Assembly: GCF_019200975.1 (NCBI RefSeq)
Contig: NZ_JAHTMR010000017.1
Location: forward strand, 1-64,000
Reading direction: 5' to 3'
Length of the DNA: 64,000 nt
Origin: Pseudomonas sp. PD9R
GTDB taxonomy: Bacteria > Pseudomonadota > Gammaproteobacteria > Pseudomonadales > Pseudomonadaceae
Part shown: positions 8,468 to 15,879 of the stretch, one piece after another
How the letters are laid out: each line of letters begins with the position of its first letter
How positions within the stretch are numbered: the stretch's first letter is position 1
Made by a program: the position numbers and the translations under genes
Notes under the pieces: generated by a model
Told to the model about the DNA's origin: nothing
What the model saw: the letters and a program-made list of their open reading frames with translations, nothing else
Database searches by the model: none

Positions 8468-10156
8468 ATGAACACGCAAAAATACGACTACATCATCATC
8501 GGCGCAGGCTCGGCAGGTTGTGTGTTGGCCAACCGCCTGAGCGAAGACCCGACCACTTCGGTGCTGGTCCTGGAGTTCGGCGGCAGCGACAAGAGCGTGG
8601 TGATCCAGATGCCGAGTGCGTTCTCGATCCCGATGAACACCAAAAAGTACAACTGGCGCTACGAAACCGAACCGGAAACCTACCTCAACGGCCGTCGGAT
8701 TCACTGCCCACGGGGCAAGGTGCTGGGGGGATCGTCGTCGATCAATGGCCTGGTCTACATCCGTGGTCACGCCTATGACTTCGACGAGTGGGAAACCCTC
8801 GGCGCCCAGGGTTGGGGCTACAAGAATTGCCTGCCGTACTTCAAGCGCGCCGAGAGCTACGAGTCGGGTGGTGACAGCTATCGCGGGCAAACCGGGCCGC
8901 TGCATACGACCAACGGCAACCACATGAAAAATCCGCTGTACGGGGCCTGGGTCGAAGCCGGTGCCGAAGCGGGCTACATCAAGACCGATGACTGCAATGG
9001 CTTCATGCAGGAAGGCTTCGGCGCGATGCACATGACCGTGAAAAACGGCGTGCGCTGTTCCACCGCCAACGCTTATCTGCGACCCGCCATGGGCCGTCCG
9101 AACCTGACGGTGATTACCCATGCGATGACCCGTCAGGTCATCCTCGAAGGCAAGCGTGCCGTGGGCATCATCTATGACCACGGTGGCCAGACCCATCAGG
9201 TCTATTGCAACCGCGAAGTGCTGATCTCGTCCGGGCCGATTGGGTCGCCGCACCTGCTGCAACGCTCCGGAATCGGCCCGGCTGAAGTCCTGCGCAAAGC
9301 CGGGATCGGCGTGCGCCACGACCTGCCGGGAGTAGGGGAGAATCTGCAGGACCACGCCGAGGTGTACATCCAGTTCGGCTGCAAGGAACCGGTGACGCTC
9401 AATAGCAAAATGGACCCGCTGAGCAAGCTGTTGATCGGCCTGCGCTGGCTGTTGTTCAAGGACGGACTCGGCGCGACCAACCACTTCGAGGCCGGCGGTT
9501 TCATCCGCTCCGATAAAGGCCTGCGCTGGCCGGACATTCAGTTCCATTTCCTGCCCGCCGCGATGCGTTACGACGGCAATAAACCGATCAAGGGCCATGG
9601 TTTCATGGTGCTCACCGGGCCGAACAAACCGAAAAGCCGTGGTTATGTGCGCGTGCGTTCCGCCGACCCTTATGAACACCCGGAAATCCGCTTCAACTAC
9701 CTGCAACGCGAAGAGGACCGCGAAGGCTTCCGCCGCTGCATTCGCCTGACTCGGGAGATCATCGGTCAGAAAGCCATGGACCGTTTCCGCGACGGTGAAA
9801 TCGCGCCGGGGCCACTGGTCAACACTGACGAGGAAATCGACGCCTTTGTCCGCGACAACCTCGAAAGTACTTACCACCCTTGCGGCTCGTGCCGCATGGG
9901 CGAGGACGACATGGCGGTGGTCGATTCCGAACTTCGGGTGCACGGCATCGCCGGGTTGCGGGTAATCGATTCCTCGGTGTTCCCGACCGAGCCGAACGGC
10001 AACCTCAATGCGCCGACCATCATGCTCGCCGAGCGGGCTTCGGACCTGGTGTTGGGGCGCAATATGCTGCCAGCGTCCGATGCACCGGTGGGGCTGGTCG
10101 AGAACTGGGAAAACAGCCAGCGCTCGACATTGCCGGGGCGTAACGTGCGGGTTTGA
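8468..10156 (+). CDS. GMC-family FAD-dependent alcohol oxidoreductase (choline dehydrogenase-like)
   Basis: Flavoenzyme of 562 aa that oxidises an alcohol to an aldehyde. The FAD dinucleotide fold is at the N-terminus (YIIIGAGSAGCVLANRLSED) and GMC signature 1 reads GGSSSINGLVYIRGHAYDFD (about 85-104). The C-terminal active-site block holds YHPCGSCRMG, with the catalytic His, and NLNAPTIMLAERASDL. Length and motifs match BetA/AlkJ-type enzymes. The usual bet neighbours (betB, betI) are absent, and the partner ALDH, permease and ureohydrolase upstream suggest an alcohol other than choline. Confidence 0.88.
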   Translation: MNTQKYDYIIIGAGSAGCVLANRLSEDPTTSVLVLEFGGSDKSVVIQMPSAFSIPMNTKKYNWRYETEPETYLNGRRIHCPRGKVLGGSSSINGLVYIRGHAYDFDEWETLGAQGWGYKNCLPYFKRAESYESGGDSYRGQTGPLHTTNGNHMKNPLYGAWVEAGAEAGYIKTDDCNGFMQEGFGAMHMTVKNGVRCSTANAYLRPAMGRPNLTVITHAMTRQVILEGKRAVGIIYDHGGQTHQVYCNREVLISSGPIGSPHLLQRSGIGPAEVLRKAGIGVRHDLPGVGENLQDHAEVYIQFGCKEPVTLNSKMDPLSKLLIGLRWLLFKDGLGATNHFEAGGFIRSDKGLRWPDIQFHFLPAAMRYDGNKPIKGHGFMVLTGPNKPKSRGYVRVRSADPYEHPEIRFNYLQREEDREGFRRCIRLTREIIGQKAMDRFRDGEIAPGPLVNTDEEIDAFVRDNLESTYHPCGSCRMGEDDMAVVDSELRVHGIAGLRVIDSSVFPTEPNGNLNAPTIMLAERASDLVLGRNMLPASDAPVGLVENWENSQRSTLPGRNVRV

Positions 10157-10209
10157 TGCCCGCAGCATTGATCGGATGCAGCCGCCAATCCCCGGGGCCC
10201 ACCGATTCA

Positions 10210-10296
10210 TGTAGGAGCTGCCGCAGGCTGCGATCTTTTGATTTTGATGTTCTACACAGCAAGATCAAAAGATCGCAGCCTGCGGCAGCTCCTACA
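10210..10296. repeat. REP doublet, family A
   Basis: Inverted arms TGTAGGAGCTGCCGCAGGCT around a short AT-rich spacer. It follows the end of the GMC gene and probably helps end that transcript or protect its 3' end. Confidence 0.9.
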
Positions 10297-10341
10297 TTTG
10301 ATCTAGGCTGTAAATCCCTGAAACCGCAATGGAGCACCCTC

Positions 10342-10800
10342 ATGGCAATCCAGGCCCTGCGCGCCGACGCTTCCCACCTCGATAAAATCGCCAGCCTGTT
10401 CGACGCCTATCGCGGCTTCTACGATCAGCCTTCGAACCTGCCACAGTCCCGCGCCTTCATCGCCGAACGCATCGCCCGCGACGAGTCGGTGATTTTTTAT
10501 GCCGAGGATGGCAGCGGCGAAGCATTGGGTTTCGTGCAGTTGTTCCCGACCTTTTCCTCGATCGACGCGCACCGCACCTGGCTGCTCGGCGACCTGTTTA
10601 CCGCACCCGCCGCCCGAGGCAAAGGTGTGGGCACATTGCTGATGAACACCGCCCGCGATTTTGCGTTGTTGACCGGTGCCAAGGGCATGACCCTGGAAAC
10701 CGCCATCGATAACCACAGCGCGCAGCGGTTGTATGAGTCGTTGGGTTATGTGCGAGATGCGGGCTACTACACCTATTGCCTGGACCTGAAGCAAGGCTGA
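10342..10800 (+). CDS. GNAT-family N-acetyltransferase
   Basis: Acetyltransferase of 152 aa that moves an acetyl group from acetyl-CoA to an amine; substrate unknown. The CoA-binding motif A is seen as LGDLFTAPAARGKGVGTLLM (about 82-101), followed by the motif B region (TLETAIDNHSAQRLYESLGY). The start is the ATG at 10342, preceded by GGAGC; nothing upstream in frame resembles the family. It stands alone between a REP doublet and an unrelated gene. Confidence 0.88.
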   Translation: MAIQALRADASHLDKIASLFDAYRGFYDQPSNLPQSRAFIAERIARDESVIFYAEDGSGEALGFVQLFPTFSSIDAHRTWLLGDLFTAPAARGKGVGTLLMNTARDFALLTGAKGMTLETAIDNHSAQRLYESLGYVRDAGYYTYCLDLKQG

Positions 10801-10953
10801 TTTTTAGCCGTTGCTGTTTCCCGATGCCTGGCGAACGATTTACTGGCCGGTAATCCATTAACGGATTGGCGATCAGGTGTGGCGACAACTAGGCTTGTTA
10901 ATCAGCCTTGAGGCCCAAGCGTAATATTTGCGCGCCGGCCAGGAGCCGGCCCC

Positions 10954-11724
10954 ATGAAAAGCCCCTTCTGTGTTATTGGTCTGTTGTGCGCGCTGGTCGT
11001 CGGTCCCGTCGTCCGCGCTGAAGACCCACCACCTTCCAATACCCCACCATTGGTCAACCCGCAAGTGGTCGACAAACTCATCGATATGGGCAACTACCTG
11101 CGCAGCCTGCCGAAATTCGAGGTGAGCGCCGAGGTCTCCCAGGACACTGTTCTGGAGTCAGGGCAAAAGATCAAAAGCGAGGCCATCAGTACGCTGACCG
11201 TGCGCAAGGGGGATCGCCTGTACGCCAAGACCGAGGGCGATGTCCGGACGCGGGAGTTCTTCTACAACGGCAAGAAACTGACCCAGTACTCGCCGTTTCT
11301 CAAGTACTACACCACGGTCGATGCAGCGCCGACGCTGGCTGAAACGTTGCACAGGATCGAAGACCATTACGGTTTGCAGATACCCATGGAGGACTTGTTC
11401 CTGTTTGGCCGTGACCAGGCACAGATCGATGCGCTGAAAGAGGCACTGTACGTCGGGCCTTCAACGATCAATGGCAGGCTATGCGACCACCTGGCCTTCC
11501 GGCAGCAAGGGGTTGACTGGCAGTTGTGGATTACCCGGGCCGAAAAACCGTTGCCGTGCAAACTGGTGATCACCACCACCGATGAAGCGAGTTTCCCGGA
11601 GTACAGCGCGGTCTACCGCTGGAACCTGAAGCCGACCTTCAATGATTCCATCTTCACCTTCAAACCGGGCAAAGGGGATGTGGCCATTCCTTTGAAGAAA
11701 GCCAGTGAGCAGGGAGGGGAGTGA
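10954..11724 (+). CDS. DUF2092-family periplasmic protein
   Basis: Exported protein of 256 aa with a cleavable signal peptide (MKSPFCVIGLLCALVVGPVV, cleavage likely near VRA-ED). The body matches DUF2092: an N-terminal helix (LIDMGNYLRSLPKFEV), then beta-strands containing LRKGDRLY-like and YNGKKLTQYSP segments. Distant relationship to LolA/LppX-like lipoprotein carriers has been proposed for such folds, but no function is assigned here. It overlaps nothing and is followed after 1 bp by an Asn-rich envelope protein, so the pair forms a two-gene operon. Confidence 0.75.
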   Translation: MKSPFCVIGLLCALVVGPVVRAEDPPPSNTPPLVNPQVVDKLIDMGNYLRSLPKFEVSAEVSQDTVLESGQKIKSEAISTLTVRKGDRLYAKTEGDVRTREFFYNGKKLTQYSPFLKYYTTVDAAPTLAETLHRIEDHYGLQIPMEDLFLFGRDQAQIDALKEALYVGPSTINGRLCDHLAFRQQGVDWQLWITRAEKPLPCKLVITTTDEASFPEYSAVYRWNLKPTFNDSIFTFKPGKGDVAIPLKKASEQGGE

Positions 11725-11725
11725 T

Positions 11726-12409
11726 ATGAATCGGGCAATGTGGTGCGGCCTGTTGTTATCGCTGGTTACGGCATCGGCACTGACGATAGGCCTGATTGGC
11801 GAAGCTGACGCCAGGGGGCAGCGCGCGCAAGGACGTGCCAGGGCTTCAGTGAATCGGCCGCCGCCAGCCAGTGCGCCACAGGCCCGGCGCATGAACACCG
11901 GCAACGCTGCGCAACGAGCGCCCAACGCCGACAATCGGGTCAACACCAGCAATCGGCCAAATGCCGGTAACCGGGTCACATCAGATAACCGGCCTGATGC
12001 CGGTAACAAGGTCAATTCAGGTGACCGGGCCAATACCGGTAACAAGGTCAATTCGGGTAACCGGGCCAATACCGGCAACAAGGTCAATTCAGGTAACCGC
12101 ACCAACATCGATAACAGCAACCGCAACGTCAATATCAACAGCAACCGCGATGTGGACATCGATGTGGACGGGAATGGCCGTTATGGCTACGACGATCACT
12201 ATCATCCGCTGGCCGCTGCGGCGGCGGTCACCGCTACCGTCGCGGTCACCGCCGCAGTCGTCGGTTCCATCATGACACCGGCACAGATGCCCGCCGAATG
12301 TGTGCAGGTTATCCAGTACAACACCGCGTACCTGCAGTGCGGTTCAACCTGGTACCAGCCGCAGTATCAGGGCAGCGATGTGACCTACATTGTGGTCAAC
12401 GCGCCTTGA
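11726..12409 (+). CDS. Secreted Asn/Gly-rich repeat protein with C-terminal Cys/Trp/Tyr domain
   Basis: Protein of 227 aa with an N-terminal signal sequence (LLLSLVTASALTIGLIGEAD). A low-complexity section (about 55-145) is built on repeats of the GNRANTGNKVNS type and then NVNINSNRDVDIDVDGNG. An Ala/Val-rich hydrophobic stretch (about 160-185) follows, then a conserved-looking C-terminus with two cysteines and CGSTWYQPQYQGSDVTYIVV. The ATG at 11726 is preceded by AGGGAGGGGA and lies 1 bp after the DUF2092 stop. The repeats suggest an extended or amyloid-like surface segment; function is unknown. Translationally coupled to the gene before it. Confidence 0.7.
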   Translation: MNRAMWCGLLLSLVTASALTIGLIGEADARGQRAQGRARASVNRPPPASAPQARRMNTGNAAQRAPNADNRVNTSNRPNAGNRVTSDNRPDAGNKVNSGDRANTGNKVNSGNRANTGNKVNSGNRTNIDNSNRNVNINSNRDVDIDVDGNGRYGYDDHYHPLAAAAAVTATVAVTAAVVGSIMTPAQMPAECVQVIQYNTAYLQCGSTWYQPQYQGSDVTYIVVNAP

Positions 12410-12415
12410 GCTTTT

Positions 12416-12742
12416 TCACGCTGTTGGCTGGTTCGACTCACCGAACACCGGCCGGAAGAAACTGCGCTCATAACTGAGAATGCAGCGGGTTTCTTCGGCG
12501 TACTTGAAGGCGGCGATGCATTCAGGATCGTTCATCGAGTCTTGGCGATAGGTTTCGTAGGCCGCGAGGCTGGGGAAGGTGAACATCGCCAGGGCGATGT
12601 TGTTGGCGCCTTCGGACGGCAGGAAGTAGCCGTGATGCTGGCCACCGAATTTTTCCACGAGGGGAATCCACAGCTTGCCGTAGTGTTCAAACGCTTCGAG
12701 CTTGAATGGGTCAAGCACGTATTTCAGGTAGCAAGTGACCAT
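12416..12742 (-). CDS. NIPSNAP-family protein
   Basis: Small cytoplasmic protein of 108 aa with the dimeric alpha-beta barrel NIPSNAP fold. Typical pattern: MVTCYLKYVLDPFKLEAFE, then WIPLVEKFGGQHHGYFLP and ALAMFTFPSLAAYETYR. Members are of uncertain function; some relate to antibiotic-biosynthesis monooxygenases. Its 3' end converges on the Asn-rich repeat gene, with 6 bp between the stops. It has no clear operon partner. Confidence 0.85.
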   Translation of the reverse strand: MVTCYLKYVLDPFKLEAFEHYGKLWIPLVEKFGGQHHGYFLPSEGANNIALAMFTFPSLAAYETYRQDSMNDPECIAAFKYAEETRCILSYERSFFRPVFGESNQPTA

Positions 12743-12878
12743 CGGTTTTCTCTCAGGCTGGGTTAATGGTTTTCAGTGATTGATTCGACTGGCAGGGCGC
12801 GGCCGTAGGATGGAGTTCTCGCCGGTTTTAAGCAAATGGCGCACACCCTGGAATATTTCAAGGCCTGATACGCCTGAG

Positions 12879-13778
12879 TCAACCGGGTTGCCGGTCCGCG
12901 CGTACACATTCAATAAAGGCCTTGAGCGCAGCCGGTACATGGCGACGACTCGGGTAATACAGGTGCAGCCCGGGGTAGAAAGGGCACCAGTCGGCCAGCA
13001 CCTGGATCAAGCGGCCGTCGGCAATGTACGCCTTGGCCATGTCTTCGAAAATGTAGGCCAGGCCGACTCCTTGCAGCGCCGGGCCGACCATCAGGCTGAC
13101 GTCGCCGAGTGTCAGCGGCCCGTCCACTTCGATTTCTTCGGCGATACCGCCGCGCTCGAATTCCCAGCGATACAGCGTGCCGCTCGGGAAGCGATGGCGG
13201 ATGCAGGGCAGGCCGTGCAAGTCCTCGGGTTTCTGTGGAGCGGGGTGCCGCTGCATGAGCGACGGAGCACCCACCACCACCGAGCGCAGGAACGAACCGA
13301 TGGGCAATGAGACCATGTCTGCTTCCAGGCGCGCCCCGAAGCGAACCCCGGCGTCAAAGCCGCCCGAGACCACATCGACCAGGCCATCGTCTGCAACGAT
13401 CTCCAATGTTACGTCGGGATAGGCTTGAAGAAACCTGGCGGCAATCGGTAGCAATACCAGTTCGGCAGCCTGACGCCCGGCGGTGATCCTCAGGTTGCCG
13501 GAGGGTTTGTCGCGAAAACTGTTGAGGTCTTCCAGGGCGTCGTCGATGTCACGAAACGCTGGTTTCAATCGCGCCTGCAAGCGCTCGCCGGCCTCGGTCA
13601 GCCCGACGCTGCGTGTCGTGCGATTGAACAGCCTGACACCGAGCCGGTTTTCAAGGGTGCGCACCGAATGACTTAACGCCGAAGGCGTGAGCCCGAGTTC
13701 GACTGCCGCGCGGCTGAAGTTCAGGTGGGTGGCCACGCAGAGGAAGGTCGAGAGGTCCGCCGCTGAAGGTGCTTTCAT
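12879..13778 (-). CDS. LysR-family regulator of the adjacent SDR gene
   Basis: LTTR of 299 aa. The helix-turn-helix is at LSTFLCVATHLNFSRAAVEL and GLTPSALSHSVRTLENRLG (about 9-50), with a LysR effector domain beyond residue 90. It looks like the group that controls divergent short-chain dehydrogenases or oxidoreductases (PA2834/DsdC-like groups are alternatives). It is transcribed away from the SDR gene at 13909. A perfect inverted repeat lies right at its own start and may be an autoregulatory site. Confidence 0.85.
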   Translation of the reverse strand: MKAPSAADLSTFLCVATHLNFSRAAVELGLTPSALSHSVRTLENRLGVRLFNRTTRSVGLTEAGERLQARLKPAFRDIDDALEDLNSFRDKPSGNLRITAGRQAAELVLLPIAARFLQAYPDVTLEIVADDGLVDVVSGGFDAGVRFGARLEADMVSLPIGSFLRSVVVGAPSLMQRHPAPQKPEDLHGLPCIRHRFPSGTLYRWEFERGGIAEEIEVDGPLTLGDVSLMVGPALQGVGLAYIFEDMAKAYIADGRLIQVLADWCPFYPGLHLYYPSRRHVPAALKAFIECVRADRQPG

Positions 13779-13779
13779 C

Positions 13780-13796
13780 TGTGAATGCCTTTCACA
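13780..13796. promoter_or_regulatory. Perfect inverted repeat at the LysR start, candidate operator
   Basis: TGTGAATGCCTTTCACA has 6 bp arms around TGCCT and lies 1 bp upstream of the LysR start codon, in the divergent LysR/SDR intergenic region. LTTRs often repress their own genes from such sites. It also loosely resembles a Crp/Vfr half-site pair. Binding by either is inference. Confidence 0.4.
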
Positions 13797-13866
13797 AAGC
13801 CATGCAAAATTATTGGGATTATCACATCAGTAATGGAGATTTAAAGTGGCGTCAACTCATCAAGAA

Positions 13867-13888
13867 GCCCCTGCAATACCGCAGGGGC
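13867..13888 (+). other. Leader hairpin upstream of the SDR gene
   Basis: GCCCCTGC-AATACC-GCAGGGGC is a perfect 8 bp GC-rich stem with a 6 nt loop, ending a few bases before the ACAGGAGG ribosome binding site of the SDR gene at 13909. There is no T-run, so it is not a standard terminator. It could affect translation initiation or mRNA stability. Confidence 0.5.
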
Positions 13889-13908
13889 CGCTGACAGGAG
13901 GCGTTGAA

Positions 13909-14739
13909 ATGCGTACTTGGTTCATTACTGGGGCTTCCCGTGGTTTCGGTACTCTCATCGCAGAACGTGCTCTGCGTGCCGGCGACGCGGTGATTGCCAC
14001 CGCTCGTAAACCTGAAGAAATCACCGCCCGCCTGGGCGATCATCCCAACTTGCTGGCGGTGCGTCTGGATGTGACCCGTGAAGAAGAAGCGCATCAGGCG
14101 GTTGCGGAAGGCATCAAGCGTTTCGGCCGCATCGACGTGCTGATCAACAATGCCGGGTTCGGCGTGTTGGGGGCGGTGGAAGAAACCAGCGCCAGCGAGA
14201 CCGAGCGGCTGTTCGCCACCAACGTCTTCGGCCTGCTCAACGTGACCCGCGCGGTATTGCCGCACATGCGCCGCCAGCGCTCCGGTCATGTGATCAACAT
14301 TTCTTCCATCGGCGGCTATCAGGCCTACATGGGTTGGGGCGTCTACGGTTCCACCAAGTTCGCGGTGGAAGGGATTACCGAAGCGCTGCATCAGGAATTG
14401 GCACCGTTAGGGATTCACGCCACGGTGGTCGAGCCGGGTTTCTTCCGCACTGACTTCCTTGATGAGCAGTCGCTGGTGAAAACTGCTCTGGAATTGCCGG
14501 ACTACGATGAAACCGTCGGCGCGATGCGCAAATATGCGGCATCGGCCAACCATGCCCAGCCGGGTGACCCAGTGAAGTTTGCCGAGGCCATGTTCGCCCT
14601 GGTCAATGCACCGAAGCCGCCACAACGGCTGGCATTGGGCAGCGATACCATCGCGCGCATCGAAGCGAAAAACCGCTTGGTCGCACAGGAACTGGCCGAG
14701 TGGAACGCGCTGGCGCTGTCTACCGATTTCCAGGATTGA
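13909..14739 (+). CDS. Short-chain dehydrogenase/reductase
   Basis: Classical SDR of 276 aa, NAD(P)-dependent. It has the Rossmann motif TGASRGFG (about 7-14), NNAG (about 80-83) and the catalytic triad S-Y-K, with S in INISSIGGY and YGSTK near residues 147-151. The ATG at 13909 has ACAGGAGG 6-8 nt upstream; an in-frame open stretch back to 13846 lacks such a site and would run through the leader hairpin. Substrate unknown. Divergent from the LysR gene, which probably controls it. Confidence 0.9.
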   Translation: MRTWFITGASRGFGTLIAERALRAGDAVIATARKPEEITARLGDHPNLLAVRLDVTREEEAHQAVAEGIKRFGRIDVLINNAGFGVLGAVEETSASETERLFATNVFGLLNVTRAVLPHMRRQRSGHVINISSIGGYQAYMGWGVYGSTKFAVEGITEALHQELAPLGIHATVVEPGFFRTDFLDEQSLVKTALELPDYDETVGAMRKYAASANHAQPGDPVKFAEAMFALVNAPKPPQRLALGSDTIARIEAKNRLVAQELAEWNALALSTDFQD

Positions 14740-14762
14740 AGCCGGGCCTTAAAAACGGGTAG

Positions 14763-14847
14763 CAAGATCAAAAGATCGCAGCCTGCGGCAGCGCCTACAT
14801 GAGAATGCATTTCTGTGTAGTAGCTGCCGATGGCTGCGATCTTTTTG
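14763..14847. repeat. REP pair, family A, reversed orientation and degenerate
   Basis: Here the arms point the other way from most doublets in this window: GATCAAAAGATCGCAGCCTG comes first and TAGCTGCCGATGGCTGCGAT second. The second arm carries several mismatches. It lies between the SDR and lipoprotein genes. Confidence 0.75.
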
Positions 14848-14939
14848 TGTTTAGAGGGTGATATCCATTGGCCATCATTTTCGCTAGAATGGCGCCGCTC
14901 GAGAGATGGATCCCGGGCGCTTTCTCATGGAGTTGTGCA

Positions 14940-15275
14940 GTGAAATACCTCAGTAAAGTCGTTGCTGGTGCTGTGTTTGGTCTCGTGTTGGCAGGTTGCA
15001 GCAGCGCCCCGATGAATACCCACCATTACGACAGCAGCCAATACACCGTTTTGGGCCACAGCGAAGCCAGCGCCACAGGCCTGATGCTGTTCGGGCTCAT
15101 CCCTATTCGGCAGAACAGCCGTTTTGTGCGTGCACAGGACGAGGCAATCAAAGCCAAGGGCGGCGATGCCATGATCAACACCCAGGTGCAGGAACGCTGG
15201 TTCTGGGCCTGGGTCCTGAACGGCTACACCACCAATGTTTCCGGTGACGTGATCAAGCTGAAAAACGTTCAGTAA
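14940..15275 (+). CDS. Small conserved outer-membrane lipoprotein
   Basis: Lipoprotein of 111 aa. The GTG at 14940 is chosen as start because GGAG lies 7 nt upstream and it gives a clean signal peptide ending in the lipobox LVLAGC; residues further upstream in frame do not look like a signal peptide. The mature part begins CSSAPMNTHHYDSSQ and contains GLMLFGLIPIRQNSRFVRAQ, a pattern of small TRL-like/DUF6567-like lipoproteins; that family name is tentative. Function unknown. A strong terminator follows 12 bp after the stop. Confidence 0.8.
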   Translation: MKYLSKVVAGAVFGLVLAGCSSAPMNTHHYDSSQYTVLGHSEASATGLMLFGLIPIRQNSRFVRAQDEAIKAKGGDAMINTQVQERWFWAWVLNGYTTNVSGDVIKLKNVQ

Positions 15276-15287
15276 ACGCCGTTGCCC

Positions 15288-15327
15288 AAAAAAATCCGGA
15301 GTCCTGTATCAGGCTCCGGATTTTTTG
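15288..15327 (+). terminator. Rho-independent terminator after the lipoprotein gene
   Basis: Stem AATCCGGAG / CTCCGGATT with flanking A-run and T-run (ATTTTTTG). The A-run on the left makes it able to work in both directions, so it may also end the convergent cupin transcript. Confidence 0.85.
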
Positions 15328-15342
15328 TTGCCGTGATAATTT

Positions 15343-15353
15343 CCCCCCCCCCC
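15343..15353. repeat. Poly-C tract, 11 bases
   Basis: A run of 11 C in the 113 bp intergenic region between the convergent lipoprotein and cupin genes. It is outside both coding regions. Such tracts slip easily during replication or sequencing. Confidence 0.9.
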
Positions 15354-15388
15354 GCATTTCAATGGGCCTGCGATGCGAAAAGGTTCGG

Positions 15389-15799
15389 TCAATTGACCGG
15401 GATGACCGCTGGTTTGTTCTGGTCCTTCAACAGAAAGACCACGAATTTTGCCGGTTTGTCCTGGCTGGCGTTGCGGCCCACCGTGTGTATGTCATTGGGG
15501 CCTTCGTGGAAGGTTTGTCCGGGTAACAGCGTGACCTCCTTGCCACCCTTGACCCCCATGATGATGGAACCTTCGAGCACATAGACAAAACCATGGGCGT
15601 CGTGCCGATGAATCGGGTCGGCCCCGCCGGGAGGGAACTCGACGGTGAGCATCAGCACTTCTTTGCCGGGGTAGTCGGGCAGCGGCGTCTCCGAAATCGG
15701 CGTGACGACCGGAGGCGGCGCGGCGGCGGTTTGGGCCTGGGCCGGCAGGGTGGTGGTGAATGACAGTGCGAGTAAGACGAAGAGAAAGTGGGTTCGCAT
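15389..15799 (-). CDS. Secreted cupin-domain protein
   Basis: Protein of 136 aa with a signal peptide (LFVLLALSFTTTLPAQAQ) and a single cupin barrel. The first cupin motif includes HRHDAHGFVYVLEGSI, giving His ligands for a metal, and the second contains GQTFHEGPNDIHTVGRN. The fold is used by many small enzymes and sensors, and no substrate can be read. AGGAGCG lies just upstream of the ATG. It stands 80 bp upstream of the NmrA-like gene's end on the same strand but with a reasonable gap, so co-transcription is possible but not shown. Confidence 0.85.
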   Translation of the reverse strand: MRTHFLFVLLALSFTTTLPAQAQTAAAPPPVVTPISETPLPDYPGKEVLMLTVEFPPGGADPIHRHDAHGFVYVLEGSIIMGVKGGKEVTLLPGQTFHEGPNDIHTVGRNASQDKPAKFVVFLLKDQNKPAVIPVN

Positions 15800-15879
15800 G
15801 AGACGCTCCTTGTGAAGTCCGGGGGTCTGCTACTGCGTGGTTGGGCTGAGGGCGAATGGGTTGCCCTCGTTCGTCAGCG

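Noticed and set aside
8321..10210. Long minus-strand open frame of 629 codons opposite the GMC gene
   Set aside because: Antisense to a gene with all GMC motifs; no ribosome site or family motif.
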